A stretch of DNA of 64,000 nucleotides from Nodosilinea sp. FACHB-141 (GTDB taxonomy: Bacteria > Cyanobacteriota > Cyanobacteriia > Phormidesmidales > Phormidesmidaceae). Made by a program: the position numbers and the translations under genes. The notes beneath the pieces were generated by a model. That model had not been told where the DNA came from and made no database searches. It worked only from the letters and a program-made list of their open reading frames with translations. Positions 56,081-64,000 of this stretch are shown piece by piece (position 1 is the stretch's first letter; each line of letters opens with the position of its first letter). The DNA lies in the NCBI RefSeq assembly GCF_014696135.1, contig NZ_JACJPP010000015.1:248001-312000 (forward strand), in the 5' to 3' direction.

Positions 56081-56635
56081 ATGCCCCTGCCCACCGAACT
56101 CTGGATCGACACCCTGCCCTCTGCGATCGGCGACATTCTACTGGTGTCAGACGGTGCGTCGCTCTGCGCCCTCGACTTTGCCGACTACCAAACTCGCCTG
56201 CTGACCTTGCTCAAAAAGCGGTTTGCCGCGGTAACCCTAACACCCAGCACCAACCCCCAGGGCTTTAGCGATCGCCTCAAAGCCTACCTTGCGGGCGATC
56301 TGCACAGTTTCGACGCCGTGCCCGTCAACCCAGGGGGCACCGCCTTTCAGCAGCAGGTGTGGCTAGCGCTGCGCCAAATACCCGCTGGCACCGTGGCCAC
56401 CTACGGCGAACTGGCGAAAAAACTGGACAAACCCACAGCCTATCGAGCAGTGGGCATGGCCAACTCGCTCAACCCCATCGCGATCGCCCTACCCTGCCAT
56501 CGCGTCGTCGGCACCAACGGCCAGCTCACCGGCTACGCGGGCGGCCTAGCGCGCAAACAATGGCTGCTGCACCACGAAGGCGTCAATTTAGCCAACCTAA
56601 GCTCGATTCAGCAAGAACTAGCGCTCGGGCTTTAG
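56081..56635 (+). CDS. ogt: Methylated-DNA-protein cysteine methyltransferase
   Basis: A suicide repair protein that removes alkyl groups from O6-alkylguanine. In the 184 residues the acceptor cysteine is C139 in ALPCHRVVG, with the upstream GTVATYGELAKKL helix-turn-helix and the arginine finger R122 in AYRAVGMAN. The final 66 bp occur again, 83 percent identical, exactly 200 bp downstream (56772-56837). It is a single gene between the minisatellite and an aldo/keto reductase. Confidence 0.94.
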   Translation: MPLPTELWIDTLPSAIGDILLVSDGASLCALDFADYQTRLLTLLKKRFAAVTLTPSTNPQGFSDRLKAYLAGDLHSFDAVPVNPGGTAFQQQVWLALRQIPAGTVATYGELAKKLDKPTAYRAVGMANSLNPIAIALPCHRVVGTNGQLTGYAGGLARKQWLLHHEGVNLANLSSIQQELALGL

Positions 56636-56837
56636 CTATTGCGTCGGTTCATTAAGATCGCAAAGTCCCCTTTCCTCTCCCCCAGAGAGGAGAGGGGAGC
56701 CGGACCTCTCAAAGTCCCTCTCCCAATTTGGGAGAGGGATTTAGGGTGTAGCTTGCTTCCCGCAGGGTGGGCCACGAAGGCTTCAATCTGGCCAACCAAG
56801 GTGCGATTCAACAAGAATTGTCGCTCGGGCTTTAGCT
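56572..56837. repeat. Duplicated 3' end of ogt around a palindromic insert
   Basis: 56572-56637 and 56772-56837 are direct repeats of 66 bp with 11 differences, both ending at a TAG. The 134-bp insert between them contains the palindrome TCCCTCTCCCA/TGGGAGAGGGA (56715-56739) and a second C/G-rich inverted repeat, typical of dispersed cyanobacterial elements. Confidence 0.8.
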
Positions 56838-56896
56838 CATATCGGGGCGACCCAGCCTGGAATAATGGTAGATACCCGTTTCCTTTGGCACGCCCC

Positions 56897-57892
56897 ATGA
56901 CCATGTCTGCACCGGATCTGCGATCGCCCCTCACCCTGCCCGAGATGGGCTGTGGCACCTGGGCCTGGGGCAACCGGCTGCTGTGGGGCTACGACCCCAC
57001 CATGGATGACGAGTTGCACCAGGTCTTTAACCACTGCGTCAGCCACGGCGTCACCCTGTTCGACAGCGGCGACTCCTACGGCACCGGACGGCTTAATGGC
57101 CGTAGCGAAGTCTTGCTGGGGCAGTTTGCCCAGAGCTACACGGGGCCAAACCAAGATGCCCTCTGCCTGGCGACGAAGCTGGCCGCCTACCCCTGGCGAC
57201 TCACCGCCGGGTCGGTGGTGAAAGCCGGAGCCGCCTCCGTCGAGCGGCTGGGCCGCCCCATCGACCTGGCCCAGATGCACTGGTCTACCGCCAACTACGC
57301 CCCCTGGCAGGAAGGCCCATTTCTCGATGGGCTAATAGAGCTGTGCGTTCAGGGAAAGGCGCGGGCGATCGGCCTGTCAAACTTTGGCCCCAAGCGGCTC
57401 AAGCTGGCCCACCAGCGGCTGCAAGATCGGGGACTGGCGATCGCCACGCTGCAAGTGCAGTATTCGCTGCTGTCAACCTACCCCGTGACCGAGCTAGGCC
57501 TCAAAGATCTCTGCGACGAACTGGGCATTCGCCTGATCGCCTATAGCCCCCTGGCTCTAGGATTGCTGACCGGCAAATACTCCGCTCAGGGGCCGTTTCC
57601 CTCCGGCCTGCGGGGTCTGCTATTTCGCCGACTGCTGCCCAAAATTCAGCCGCTGCTGGAGGTGCTGGGGGCGATCGCTGCCCATCGCCAAAAAACCTCG
57701 GCTCAAGTCGCTCTCAACTGGTGCATTTGCAAAGGCACCATGCCAATTCCAGGAGCCAAAACCCTAGCTCAAGCGCAGCAGAATACCGATGCCCTGGGCT
57801 GGCGGCTAGACGCTGGAGAAGTTGAAGAGCTAGATCGAGCAGCCAACCGCAGCAACGGTCGCATGGTGCAGAACAACTTTCAGTCCCGCTAG
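56897..57892 (+). CDS. Aldo/keto reductase
   Basis: A NAD(P)H-dependent carbonyl reductase of 331 residues. The start is ATG 56897 (MTMSAPDLRSPLTLP); the frame runs further upstream into the ogt duplication by chance. The catalytic tetrad is visible: D and Y in FDSGDSYGTGRLNGR, K in LATKLAAYPW and H in AQMHWSTANY. SNFGPKRLKLA and IPGAKTLAQAQQN bind the cofactor. Substrate unknown. It is a single gene. Confidence 0.93.
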   Translation: MTMSAPDLRSPLTLPEMGCGTWAWGNRLLWGYDPTMDDELHQVFNHCVSHGVTLFDSGDSYGTGRLNGRSEVLLGQFAQSYTGPNQDALCLATKLAAYPWRLTAGSVVKAGAASVERLGRPIDLAQMHWSTANYAPWQEGPFLDGLIELCVQGKARAIGLSNFGPKRLKLAHQRLQDRGLAIATLQVQYSLLSTYPVTELGLKDLCDELGIRLIAYSPLALGLLTGKYSAQGPFPSGLRGLLFRRLLPKIQPLLEVLGAIAAHRQKTSAQVALNWCICKGTMPIPGAKTLAQAQQNTDALGWRLDAGEVEELDRAANRSNGRMVQNNFQSR

Positions 57893-58047
57893 CCTATTCC
57901 TTTAGATAGATATTGCTGATTTTTGCCTACATCGTTAACTAGAGATTAAGAGTAGCCGCAGGGGAGATGCGCGGTGACTTACCGGTCTCGATAATGGTCG
58001 CATCAGGCAAGGCAGTTGAGTTCCTATCCCAGTTTTGGAGCACCCCC

Positions 58048-58212
58048 ATGCTGCGTTACGCGTTGCTTTTTTTAGTTGTCGCTTTGATTGCCGCGTTCTT
58101 TGGGTTTAGTGGTGTAGCCGGCACCGCCGCAGGCATCGCCCAACTTTTGTTCTACATTTTCTTGGCCATCTTTGTCGTGTCGCTGGTTATGAATCTCGTC
58201 AAGCGCGCCTAG
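58048..58212 (+). CDS. DUF1328 (UPF0391) small membrane protein
   Basis: A 54-residue protein with two membrane helices, beginning MLRYALLFLVVALIAAFFGF and ending SLVMNLVKRA. The GVAGTAAGIAQLLF middle is the family mark. The start is ATG 58048 with GGAG upstream. Expression of relatives is often stress- or sigma-factor-linked, but the function is unknown. A strong terminator follows. Confidence 0.9.
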   Translation: MLRYALLFLVVALIAAFFGFSGVAGTAAGIAQLLFYIFLAIFVVSLVMNLVKRA

Positions 58213-58264
58213 GCTTTTGAAGCCAGCGAGCGATCAGCAACAGATATGTTTGCGCGAATTACTC

Positions 58265-58297
58265 CCCCTTTGCTTGACGGCGAAAGGGGATTTTTTT
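58265..58297 (+). terminator. Rho-independent terminator of the DUF1328 gene
   Basis: CCCCTTT pairs with AAAGGGG around an 11-base loop and is followed by seven T. It lies about 50 bp after the stop codon. Confidence 0.85.
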
Positions 58298-58419
58298 GGC
58301 GATAAACCCACATACAGGTCAGAAAAGTCAGCCAACCCATGGACTGTCCAAGTTGGCAGGTTGAACGTCCAACCCTGCCGTCCTTTCCCTGGCTACTTTG
58401 CCAACCTGTTAGCCTCCCA

Positions 58420-59940
58420 CTACTTCGCCCCTCGCAGGGCCACCATCCACCGATTGGGCTTGCTCTTGGTGCGGGCTGTGACCCGCCAAACCCGGCTGCC
58501 GCTGAGATGGTTAACTATCGCCACCATGCCAATTAGGGCCTTGAGCCAAAAGTAAACCGGCGACAGCACGCAGTAAAGCACACCGTGGCGGCGGGTGTAG
58601 GTCGACTCCTTCGGACGCAGCAGCATTGCGACCGCCACTTGCAGCACCACGCTCAGGGTCAACAACCCCATTAGCACCAGGTTGAGGTTTTCAAAATTGA
58701 GGTCGCGATCGCGGCCGCTCAGGTGAATGCTGAGCAGCATCGGCACCACCTGCCACACCAGCGGATAAAAAAACTGGCTAAACAGCAGCATCAGCACCCA
58801 GTAGGGCTTTTGCACAGCGTCTAACCGGGGCGATCGCGCCACGCGACCCAGGTGCAAACCCGCTACCTCTAGCCAACCCTGACTCCACCGCTGGCGCTGA
58901 AACCACAGCCCGCGCAGGTTATCGGGGGCCAGTTCGGTAGTGACAATCGCCGGGTCATGCACCAGACGGCAGCCCCCCAGCAAGCCCCGCACCGTCACGT
59001 CAATGTCTTCGGTGAGGCGGGTGTGGTGAAAGCCCAGGTGGCGCAGGGCCGAGGTGCGCCAGTAGCCGTTGGAGCCACCAAATAGAGCCGTGTCAGCCAG
59101 CAGCGATCGCCCGTAGTGGCTAATGCCGTAGATGCACTCAAACTCCACCGCAATCAGCTGGGTCAACCAGCTATCCTGGGCGTTGCGAATAATGTTGCGC
59201 CCCTGCACCACGTCGTAGCGGCCCTGATATAGCCAGGCCCAGGCTCGACTAAGACAGTCTGCCGCCGGATGGTGATCGGCGTCAAAGATGCCCGTCATCT
59301 CGCCCGCCGCCACCTGCAGGGCGGCGTTGAGGTTTTCGGCCTTAGAGTGACTGTGGGGAACGGGCAGCAGCACCAGGGCTGGGTAGCGCCGCGCCAGCAC
59401 CTGCAAGCGGTCTTCTACCGGCAGCCGCGTCGGGGTGTTGTAGGCCAAAATAATCTCCCACCCCTGGGATGGCGGCGTCACTTGGGTCAACCAGTGCAGC
59501 AACGTGTCTTCAATGATGTCTTGCTCGTTGGGCAGGTAGGCCGCCACAATCACCGAGACAAAGGGCACCGAAACAAACGGCGTTGAAACCAGGGGCACCG
59601 AAACCACGGGCAGGGCGCCCTGGGGCGGCAGCGACTCCGGCACCACAGACGACAGCCGTTGCTGCCGCACCCGGCACCAGCGCTGCAGCAGTCCCCGATC
59701 AAACCAGGGGTTAGACCGACGGCTGCTGTAGATCACAACGGCGGTTTCGGCGTTGATGATCACCAGACCAATCAGTGAAACGGCCAGTAGGGCCCATTGC
59801 AGTATCCCCAGGCTATGACCGTAGTCAAGAGCAGCAATGTATACCGCCATCGGTATGCACAGCAGCCAGAGGCTCAACCACAGTAGCCGTCTGGCGTTGG
59901 CCAGAACAGGCTCAGCAAACAGCGCCAAGCTCGACTTCAT
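58420..59940 (-). CDS. Membrane-bound processive family 2 glycosyltransferase
   Basis: A 506-residue inner-membrane glycosyltransferase of the cellulose/hyaluronan synthase-like type. Two membrane helices lie at about 18-36 and 45-64, the GT-A domain has DADHH (220-224), the TED motif at 310-312 in RLTEDIDVTV, and QRQRW (348-352). C-terminal membrane helices follow at about 385-410 and 425-485. All catalytic motifs are intact, so it should build a polysaccharide. Residues 111-130 contain near-repeats of VSVPFVSTPF encoded by a 15-bp tandem repeat. It is a single gene. Confidence 0.9.
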   Translation of the reverse strand: MKSSLALFAEPVLANARRLLWLSLWLLCIPMAVYIAALDYGHSLGILQWALLAVSLIGLVIINAETAVVIYSSRRSNPWFDRGLLQRWCRVRQQRLSSVVPESLPPQGALPVVSVPLVSTPFVSVPFVSVIVAAYLPNEQDIIEDTLLHWLTQVTPPSQGWEIILAYNTPTRLPVEDRLQVLARRYPALVLLPVPHSHSKAENLNAALQVAAGEMTGIFDADHHPAADCLSRAWAWLYQGRYDVVQGRNIIRNAQDSWLTQLIAVEFECIYGISHYGRSLLADTALFGGSNGYWRTSALRHLGFHHTRLTEDIDVTVRGLLGGCRLVHDPAIVTTELAPDNLRGLWFQRQRWSQGWLEVAGLHLGRVARSPRLDAVQKPYWVLMLLFSQFFYPLVWQVVPMLLSIHLSGRDRDLNFENLNLVLMGLLTLSVVLQVAVAMLLRPKESTYTRRHGVLYCVLSPVYFWLKALIGMVAIVNHLSGSRVWRVTARTKSKPNRWMVALRGAK

Positions 59941-60204
59941 AGGCGGGGATTAACTCCTTACTTGATTAGGTGGAAAAGCCAGCAAACTGACGACATATCT
60001 TTGCCGCTAACAACCATGAAACACTGTACCAGCCCAGCCAGGGTGAGCTGATATAGGTGCCATAGATACCTGTAAATCCCTCGTAAGCAGCTTGCACCTG
60101 CTGATTGTCCCAAAAAAAAGTAAATTTTGGATGACCCGTTGGAGCGATTGCTAGCACTGGCACCCTCGGCGATCGAAACAAAGTTAGAGTAGTCGAAGTC
60201 ACAG

Positions 60205-62199
60205 CTAGTCTCGCAGGTCACTTTCTTGGGCATCGCGGCGGTAGCGAGGGTCGCGCCAGGCACCGCCGACCCCGCGCAAAATGCCCCGCCCAATCAGCCC
60301 AATGCCCCGGCCAATCACGTCGGTCAGCACGTACACAATACCGCTGCCCACCAGCGAAACCGCCGAGCGAAATCGAGGGGCGATCGCATCGCGAGCTTCC
60401 ACCGCCAAGGTTACTGCCCGCTGTAGGCCCGAAAGCTGCTCCAGCTCCTCCCGCCGGGGCACGTAGATCGTCTGGTACTGAATGCCCCGCTCGGTGAAGC
60501 CAAACAGCCGGTGCTGACTCTCAAAAATCGCTCGGGGTTCATTGATCAGTCCATCCCAACGGTAGCGCCAGGACAGGTCGTTGCGAAAGCGCTCAATGTC
60601 GCGGCTAGTCATCATGCGGCGGTGGTAGAGGTTTTTCTTCATCAGCTCCACGTCGGCAAAGTGGTTGAGCATGGGCTGCACCACGGCGTTGGCTAGCTGA
60701 ATCACCAGGTGCTCTAGCAGCTCCTGGCTGCGGGCCATCGCCTCGGGAGTCGCGGCCTGGTAAAGGCCGCCGTCCACCACCATCGACTCGTTAAATAGCA
60801 GATGCCCCAGCAGCATCGGCACCAGGGGCAGCCGGTCTAAAATTGCCCCCTGCACTACGGGGGCCTCGGTCAGCAGGGTTGGCACCACGGGCTGCTCTAA
60901 GGTATTGACCTGAAGAGTGTAGTAGCGGCCAAAAAAATCGGTTACGGCAGCCTGCCACAAGTCTTGCAGCACCAGGGAGCTTTTCTCAGGCAGCTGCCCC
61001 GGCAGCACCTGGGCCTCACGGAGGTAGGCAAGGGCGTCTTCAACCTTGCGTAGCACTAGGTAGAGCAGCTCCCGCTTTTTGTCGTCGCGCAGAATGTCAG
61101 ACTCCAGCGGCACATCGCTGGTGTTATCGAGCAGCCCCTGCAATTTGCGAAACACCCGCTCAAACACCAGAGTAGCCAGGTCGCCCTGGTTGAGGGCTAG
61201 GCGATCTTCGGTGGCGATTCCGGTACGGCTACTCGTTTCGAGTCGGTTCCCGAACGCTTCGCGATTCGCTAGGGCATTCTCGGGTCGTTGCGTGGGCCTA
61301 ACCCTGGTTCCCGGTGACCCTGGCGGCACCTCGTTCTCCCAGGGAAAAGACAGCTCCCCTGGCTCCGTTCGGGGCCGTACAACGGGAGGCTCCACGGGCT
61401 GCCCCTGGTCAGAGAAGTCAGGGGTAGCCAGCAGTCGCCGCACCAGCCAGCGGGCCGCCCGCAGTTCACGGTAACGCCCCGCCAGCACCGCCTCCGACAG
61501 CAGCGAGCCGCGCCCGCGTCGCTGCTCTGCCTCGATCTGGGCCATCACGGCCTCAATTTGCTGCACCGACGATCGCCGCATGCTGATGCGTAGGGCGGCT
61601 AGGGCATTGGGTACCGGTAAACTTCTGCCAGTGGTGCCATCCCGCATGGTGATCAAGGGACGCTGACTGCTCGAAATTGGGCTTAGGCCCCTGGCGAGTG
61701 GCGGCCCAGACGCGACCAATTGCTCAATCAGCCGACCGAGATCGGCCACGGCCATGCTGCGAGCCCCAAACCCATCGGCACCCAGCTGCCGGGCTGCGGC
61801 AGCCAGCACCGGTTCGGTCTGGGCGCTGAGCACCAGCACCGGCAGAGTTGGATAGCGTGCTTTGATATCGGCACAGAGGCGCAGCCCCGGCAGCTCGTCA
61901 GGGCGACCCGCCCCCAGGCCCAGATCGAGAATTACCAAGTCGATGTCGGGGCGACGGCTAGGGTCCTGGGAGGCCCAGGCCTCGGCCCAGTCAGGGGCGG
62001 GCTCTGGAGTCCAGTCGGGAGGGGCGTCCGATCGCGTCTCCAGGTTAGCTCGACTGGCCAAGATCGCCAGGGCATCGTCGGCCTGGGTGGCTTCAGCCAC
62101 TACAGCGTAGCCAGCGGTTTGCTCCAGCCAGATGCGGAGGCCCAGGCGAAACACCGGGTCTTCGTCTACCAGCATGAGTCGCAGGGGGGCCGTCGTCAT
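60205..62199 (-). CDS. Response regulator-DUF3685 (Ycf55-like) protein
   Basis: A 664-residue cyanobacterial protein. The N-terminal receiver-like domain has D12/D14 in LVDEDPVFRLG and the possible phosphoacceptor D92 in VILDLGLGAG, after a 30-residue insertion. The usual conserved Lys of the receiver is not seen (GFGARSMAV), so normal phosphorylation switching is doubtful. The C-terminal part is the DUF3685 domain, related to chloroplast Ycf55 (HRRMMTSRDIERFRNDLSWR and the ESQHRLFGFTERGIQYQTIY region). It overlaps the upstream gene by 4 bp, so the two are coupled. Confidence 0.85.
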   Translation of the reverse strand: MTTAPLRLMLVDEDPVFRLGLRIWLEQTAGYAVVAEATQADDALAILASRANLETRSDAPPDWTPEPAPDWAEAWASQDPSRRPDIDLVILDLGLGAGRPDELPGLRLCADIKARYPTLPVLVLSAQTEPVLAAAARQLGADGFGARSMAVADLGRLIEQLVASGPPLARGLSPISSSQRPLITMRDGTTGRSLPVPNALAALRISMRRSSVQQIEAVMAQIEAEQRRGRGSLLSEAVLAGRYRELRAARWLVRRLLATPDFSDQGQPVEPPVVRPRTEPGELSFPWENEVPPGSPGTRVRPTQRPENALANREAFGNRLETSSRTGIATEDRLALNQGDLATLVFERVFRKLQGLLDNTSDVPLESDILRDDKKRELLYLVLRKVEDALAYLREAQVLPGQLPEKSSLVLQDLWQAAVTDFFGRYYTLQVNTLEQPVVPTLLTEAPVVQGAILDRLPLVPMLLGHLLFNESMVVDGGLYQAATPEAMARSQELLEHLVIQLANAVVQPMLNHFADVELMKKNLYHRRMMTSRDIERFRNDLSWRYRWDGLINEPRAIFESQHRLFGFTERGIQYQTIYVPRREELEQLSGLQRAVTLAVEARDAIAPRFRSAVSLVGSGIVYVLTDVIGRGIGLIGRGILRGVGGAWRDPRYRRDAQESDLRD

Positions 62200-64000
62200 T
62201 GGGGCTCGGTGGAAGAACTGTCGTCTGAGTCATCACCGCCGCCGGGCACAGGGCGACCCTCAGCTTCCCAGATTGACCAGATGTAGGCTCGCTCGGCCGT
62301 CCAGAGGGCGATCGCCGCCCTGGCCTCATCGTAGAGCGCTCGCCCCGGCCCAATCTGGCCAGCTAGATTGATCGCCGCCGACAGGCTGCCGCCGTAGGCC
62401 AAGTCCTTGGCCTCATCCAAAATCGGCTTGTCCTCGGCAATTTGAATGGTGGAGGTCCACTCTTGGATCAGCCCCTGGGCGCGGCTGTAGAGGGCGCGAT
62501 CGGGCTTAATTTTATTCGCCTCGGCGATCGCTTCGGGCAGCTTGTCCTGATTGGCCAGGGCCACCGCCGCATCGAGAACGGGCCGGTCTTCGATCACCTG
62601 AATTTCTTTCTGCCACTCGGCGACTAGAGATTGGCCCTCCACCCGCAGGGCGCGCCCTAGCTCAATCTCACCAGCCTTAGCAATGGCGGCTTGCAGCGCC
62701 GCAACGGTGCCGGGTCGGGCCAGGCTGCGGGCTTCGACCAAGATTGGGCGGTCTTCAATGCGCTGCAAATTAAACTGCCATTGGGCGATCAGTGTCTGCC
62801 CTTGAATGCGCCGGGGTCGCTCCGGCTCTACCCGCTGAGCTTGGCGAATGGCCCATTCGTAAGTGGTGCGCTGCCCTAGCTTGGCTACCATATCGCTAAA
62901 CTTCAGCTGTCTTAGGTCGGTGAGTTGTTCGACCCACTGCTCCTCTGAGGATAGGTCAGCCTCCGCGTAGGCACTGTTCGCTGGGAGCTGATTGACGGCG
63001 CTGATGGCCTCCATCAGCCCAAATAAGTGGCTGTAGCGTGGGGTTAAGCCCTGACTCACCGGCTCAGCCTGGCGGATGAGCGTTTGGGCACGGCTCAGGG
63101 CTAGCAGCTCTTGGGCTTCGGGGGCCAGATCGGGGGTGGGGGGTACTACGCTAGCTAACTCTAGGGCACCGGCGCGATCGCCCACGTCCCAGCGCTCGAG
63201 CGCCACATCTAGCACGGTCTTGCTCCAGCGATCGACATCGCTTTCTGCCGCCTGCCACACCTGGGTGCGCAGATCGATGGCGCGGGCCAGCACCACCGCC
63301 TGGCGCAAATTCTCAATCTGGTTAGTTTTTGCTAGCTCGCGGGCCTGCAAGAGCTGATTCCACCCCTGCTGTTCCACCTGAAACTGCCGCTGCCAAAACA
63401 CATACCGCGTCGTCAACCAGTAGTCGGTCTTGAGGTTTTTAAACTCTTGCAGGTGGGTCTTGGCCAGCTCCCAATCGCTAGCGGCAAGGGCGGGCCTCAG
63501 CTTAGCCTCAATGGCTCGGCCTTGCTCCCAGTCTTGTCGCCACTCAAAGATCACCGACTGGGCTGGCTGACGCAGCGGCGTATTCAAAGGAATTTGATCG
63601 GCCAGGGCTACCGCGTCGTCGAGCTTGCCCGCCTGAGCCCAGCGGTTGGCCAGCACCAAAATCTGCTCCGAGGCATCCTTCAAGATTTCCTCGGAATCAG
63701 CGTAGTTAGCGTGGGTTTTGGGCCAGTTGGCGGTCAGCAATACCGACTGCACCAGATTGTTGGGCTCACCCGTGCGGGCCTGAGCCTTAGCGCAGTAGAG
63801 CAAATCGCTGGCCGAATGAAAGGGCGTAATCTGCTCACAGTCGGGCAGCGGCGGAATCCGCGTCAGCCACAGCAGCGCCCAGCCGCAAAATATCCCCGAC
63901 CCGGTGAGCAAGAGCACCCAGGTAGTTAGCCAAAACCATTCCCAAGGTTTAACCTGGCTGGGCCCATGGCGCTGCCGGTGTCGAGATCTCAGGGGCGATG
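62196..64000 (-). CDS. Large membrane-anchored helical-repeat protein, N-terminus cut by window edge
   Basis: The frame is open from the right edge of the window. Before the internal GTG at 63917 it reads RHGPSQVKPWEWFWLTTWVL, so the real start lies beyond base 64000. One membrane helix near the start is followed by about 500 residues of alpha-helical repeats with recurring RPILVEARSLAR- and EDRPVLDAAVALA-type units of about 55 residues, and an acidic Ser/Asp tail. It is usually found directly upstream of the DUF3685 regulator in cyanobacteria; here the two overlap by 4 bp. The function is unknown. Confidence 0.8.
   Translation of the reverse strand, partial: SPLRSRHRQRHGPSQVKPWEWFWLTTWVLLLTGSGIFCGWALLWLTRIPPLPDCEQITPFHSASDLLYCAKAQARTGEPNNLVQSVLLTANWPKTHANYADSEEILKDASEQILVLANRWAQAGKLDDAVALADQIPLNTPLRQPAQSVIFEWRQDWEQGRAIEAKLRPALAASDWELAKTHLQEFKNLKTDYWLTTRYVFWQRQFQVEQQGWNQLLQARELAKTNQIENLRQAVVLARAIDLRTQVWQAAESDVDRWSKTVLDVALERWDVGDRAGALELASVVPPTPDLAPEAQELLALSRAQTLIRQAEPVSQGLTPRYSHLFGLMEAISAVNQLPANSAYAEADLSSEEQWVEQLTDLRQLKFSDMVAKLGQRTTYEWAIRQAQRVEPERPRRIQGQTLIAQWQFNLQRIEDRPILVEARSLARPGTVAALQAAIAKAGEIELGRALRVEGQSLVAEWQKEIQVIEDRPVLDAAVALANQDKLPEAIAEANKIKPDRALYSRAQGLIQEWTSTIQIAEDKPILDEAKDLAYGGSLSAAINLAGQIGPGRALYDEARAAIALWTAERAYIWSIWEAEGRPVPGGGDDSDDSSSTEPQ

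Overview
The window is a cyanobacterial chromosome segment. It has many HIP1 octamers (GCGATCGC) inside and between genes, moderately high GC in the core genes, and marker genes such as sufR with the suf operon, the ferredoxin-thioredoxin reductase catalytic chain, an ABA4-like protein, Vipp1/PspA, and several small families seen mainly in cyanobacteria (DUF4327, DUF3685/Ycf55-like). The mix suggests a filamentous Leptolyngbya/Nodosilinea-type organism, but no rRNA is present to confirm that.

Layout. 1-8 kb: a peptide-type ABC transporter (cut at the left edge), ABA4-like protein, uvrC, a response regulator and an aminotransferase. 8-11 kb: a diguanylate cyclase and Vipp1. 11.5-17.9 kb: iron-sulfur assembly, with sufR divergent from ftrC-sufB-sufC-sufD-sufS and two clear CAAC-N6-GTTG operators between them. 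17.9-25.6 kb: an accessory stretch with a DUF4926/DUF6883 pair, a structured-RNA-led small gene, a TIR-GUN4 multidomain protein, a broken toxin-antitoxin pair, and a dynamin-like GTPase translationally coupled to atzG/atzE-like genes. 25.6-43 kb: mostly housekeeping (ppk2, DUF72, a fused phosphonate-type permease, argH, a glycosyltransferase-TPR protein, comFB, clpB, a FAD oxidoreductase, a peroxiredoxin and katG). 43-56 kb: a second accessory region with an SDR, an IS630 remnant, a SUKH-3 immunity protein, a RAYT transposase pseudogene with satellite repeats, arr, an orphan Nif11 peptide, a cytidine deaminase, a radical SAM/TcmP pair in AT-rich DNA, a second RNA-led small gene and a 21-bp minisatellite. 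56-64 kb: ogt, an aldo/keto reductase, DUF1328, a processive glycosyltransferase, a DUF3685 regulator and a repeat protein running off the right edge.

The observation I rate highest is a pair of matching leader RNAs, near 18.65-18.78 kb and 55.19-55.32 kb. Each has the same two-stem fold (G/C-rich stem with an A-C or C-A mismatch, AA/AA internal loop, GGTG-N7-CACC hairpin, then CTAACCCC-hairpin-GAGGCTA). Each is followed at the same distance by an intrinsic terminator whose 5' arm can instead pair with the GGCTA end of the fold. Each lies shortly upstream of a small protein, and the two proteins are paralogues of each other. This looks like a riboswitch or attenuator that I cannot assign to a class I know. 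Other leads are the TIR-repeat-GUN4 protein with a low-complexity tail, the TcmP/radical SAM pair, and the RAYT-derived repeat family.

No tRNA, rRNA, CRISPR array or intact insertion sequence was seen.
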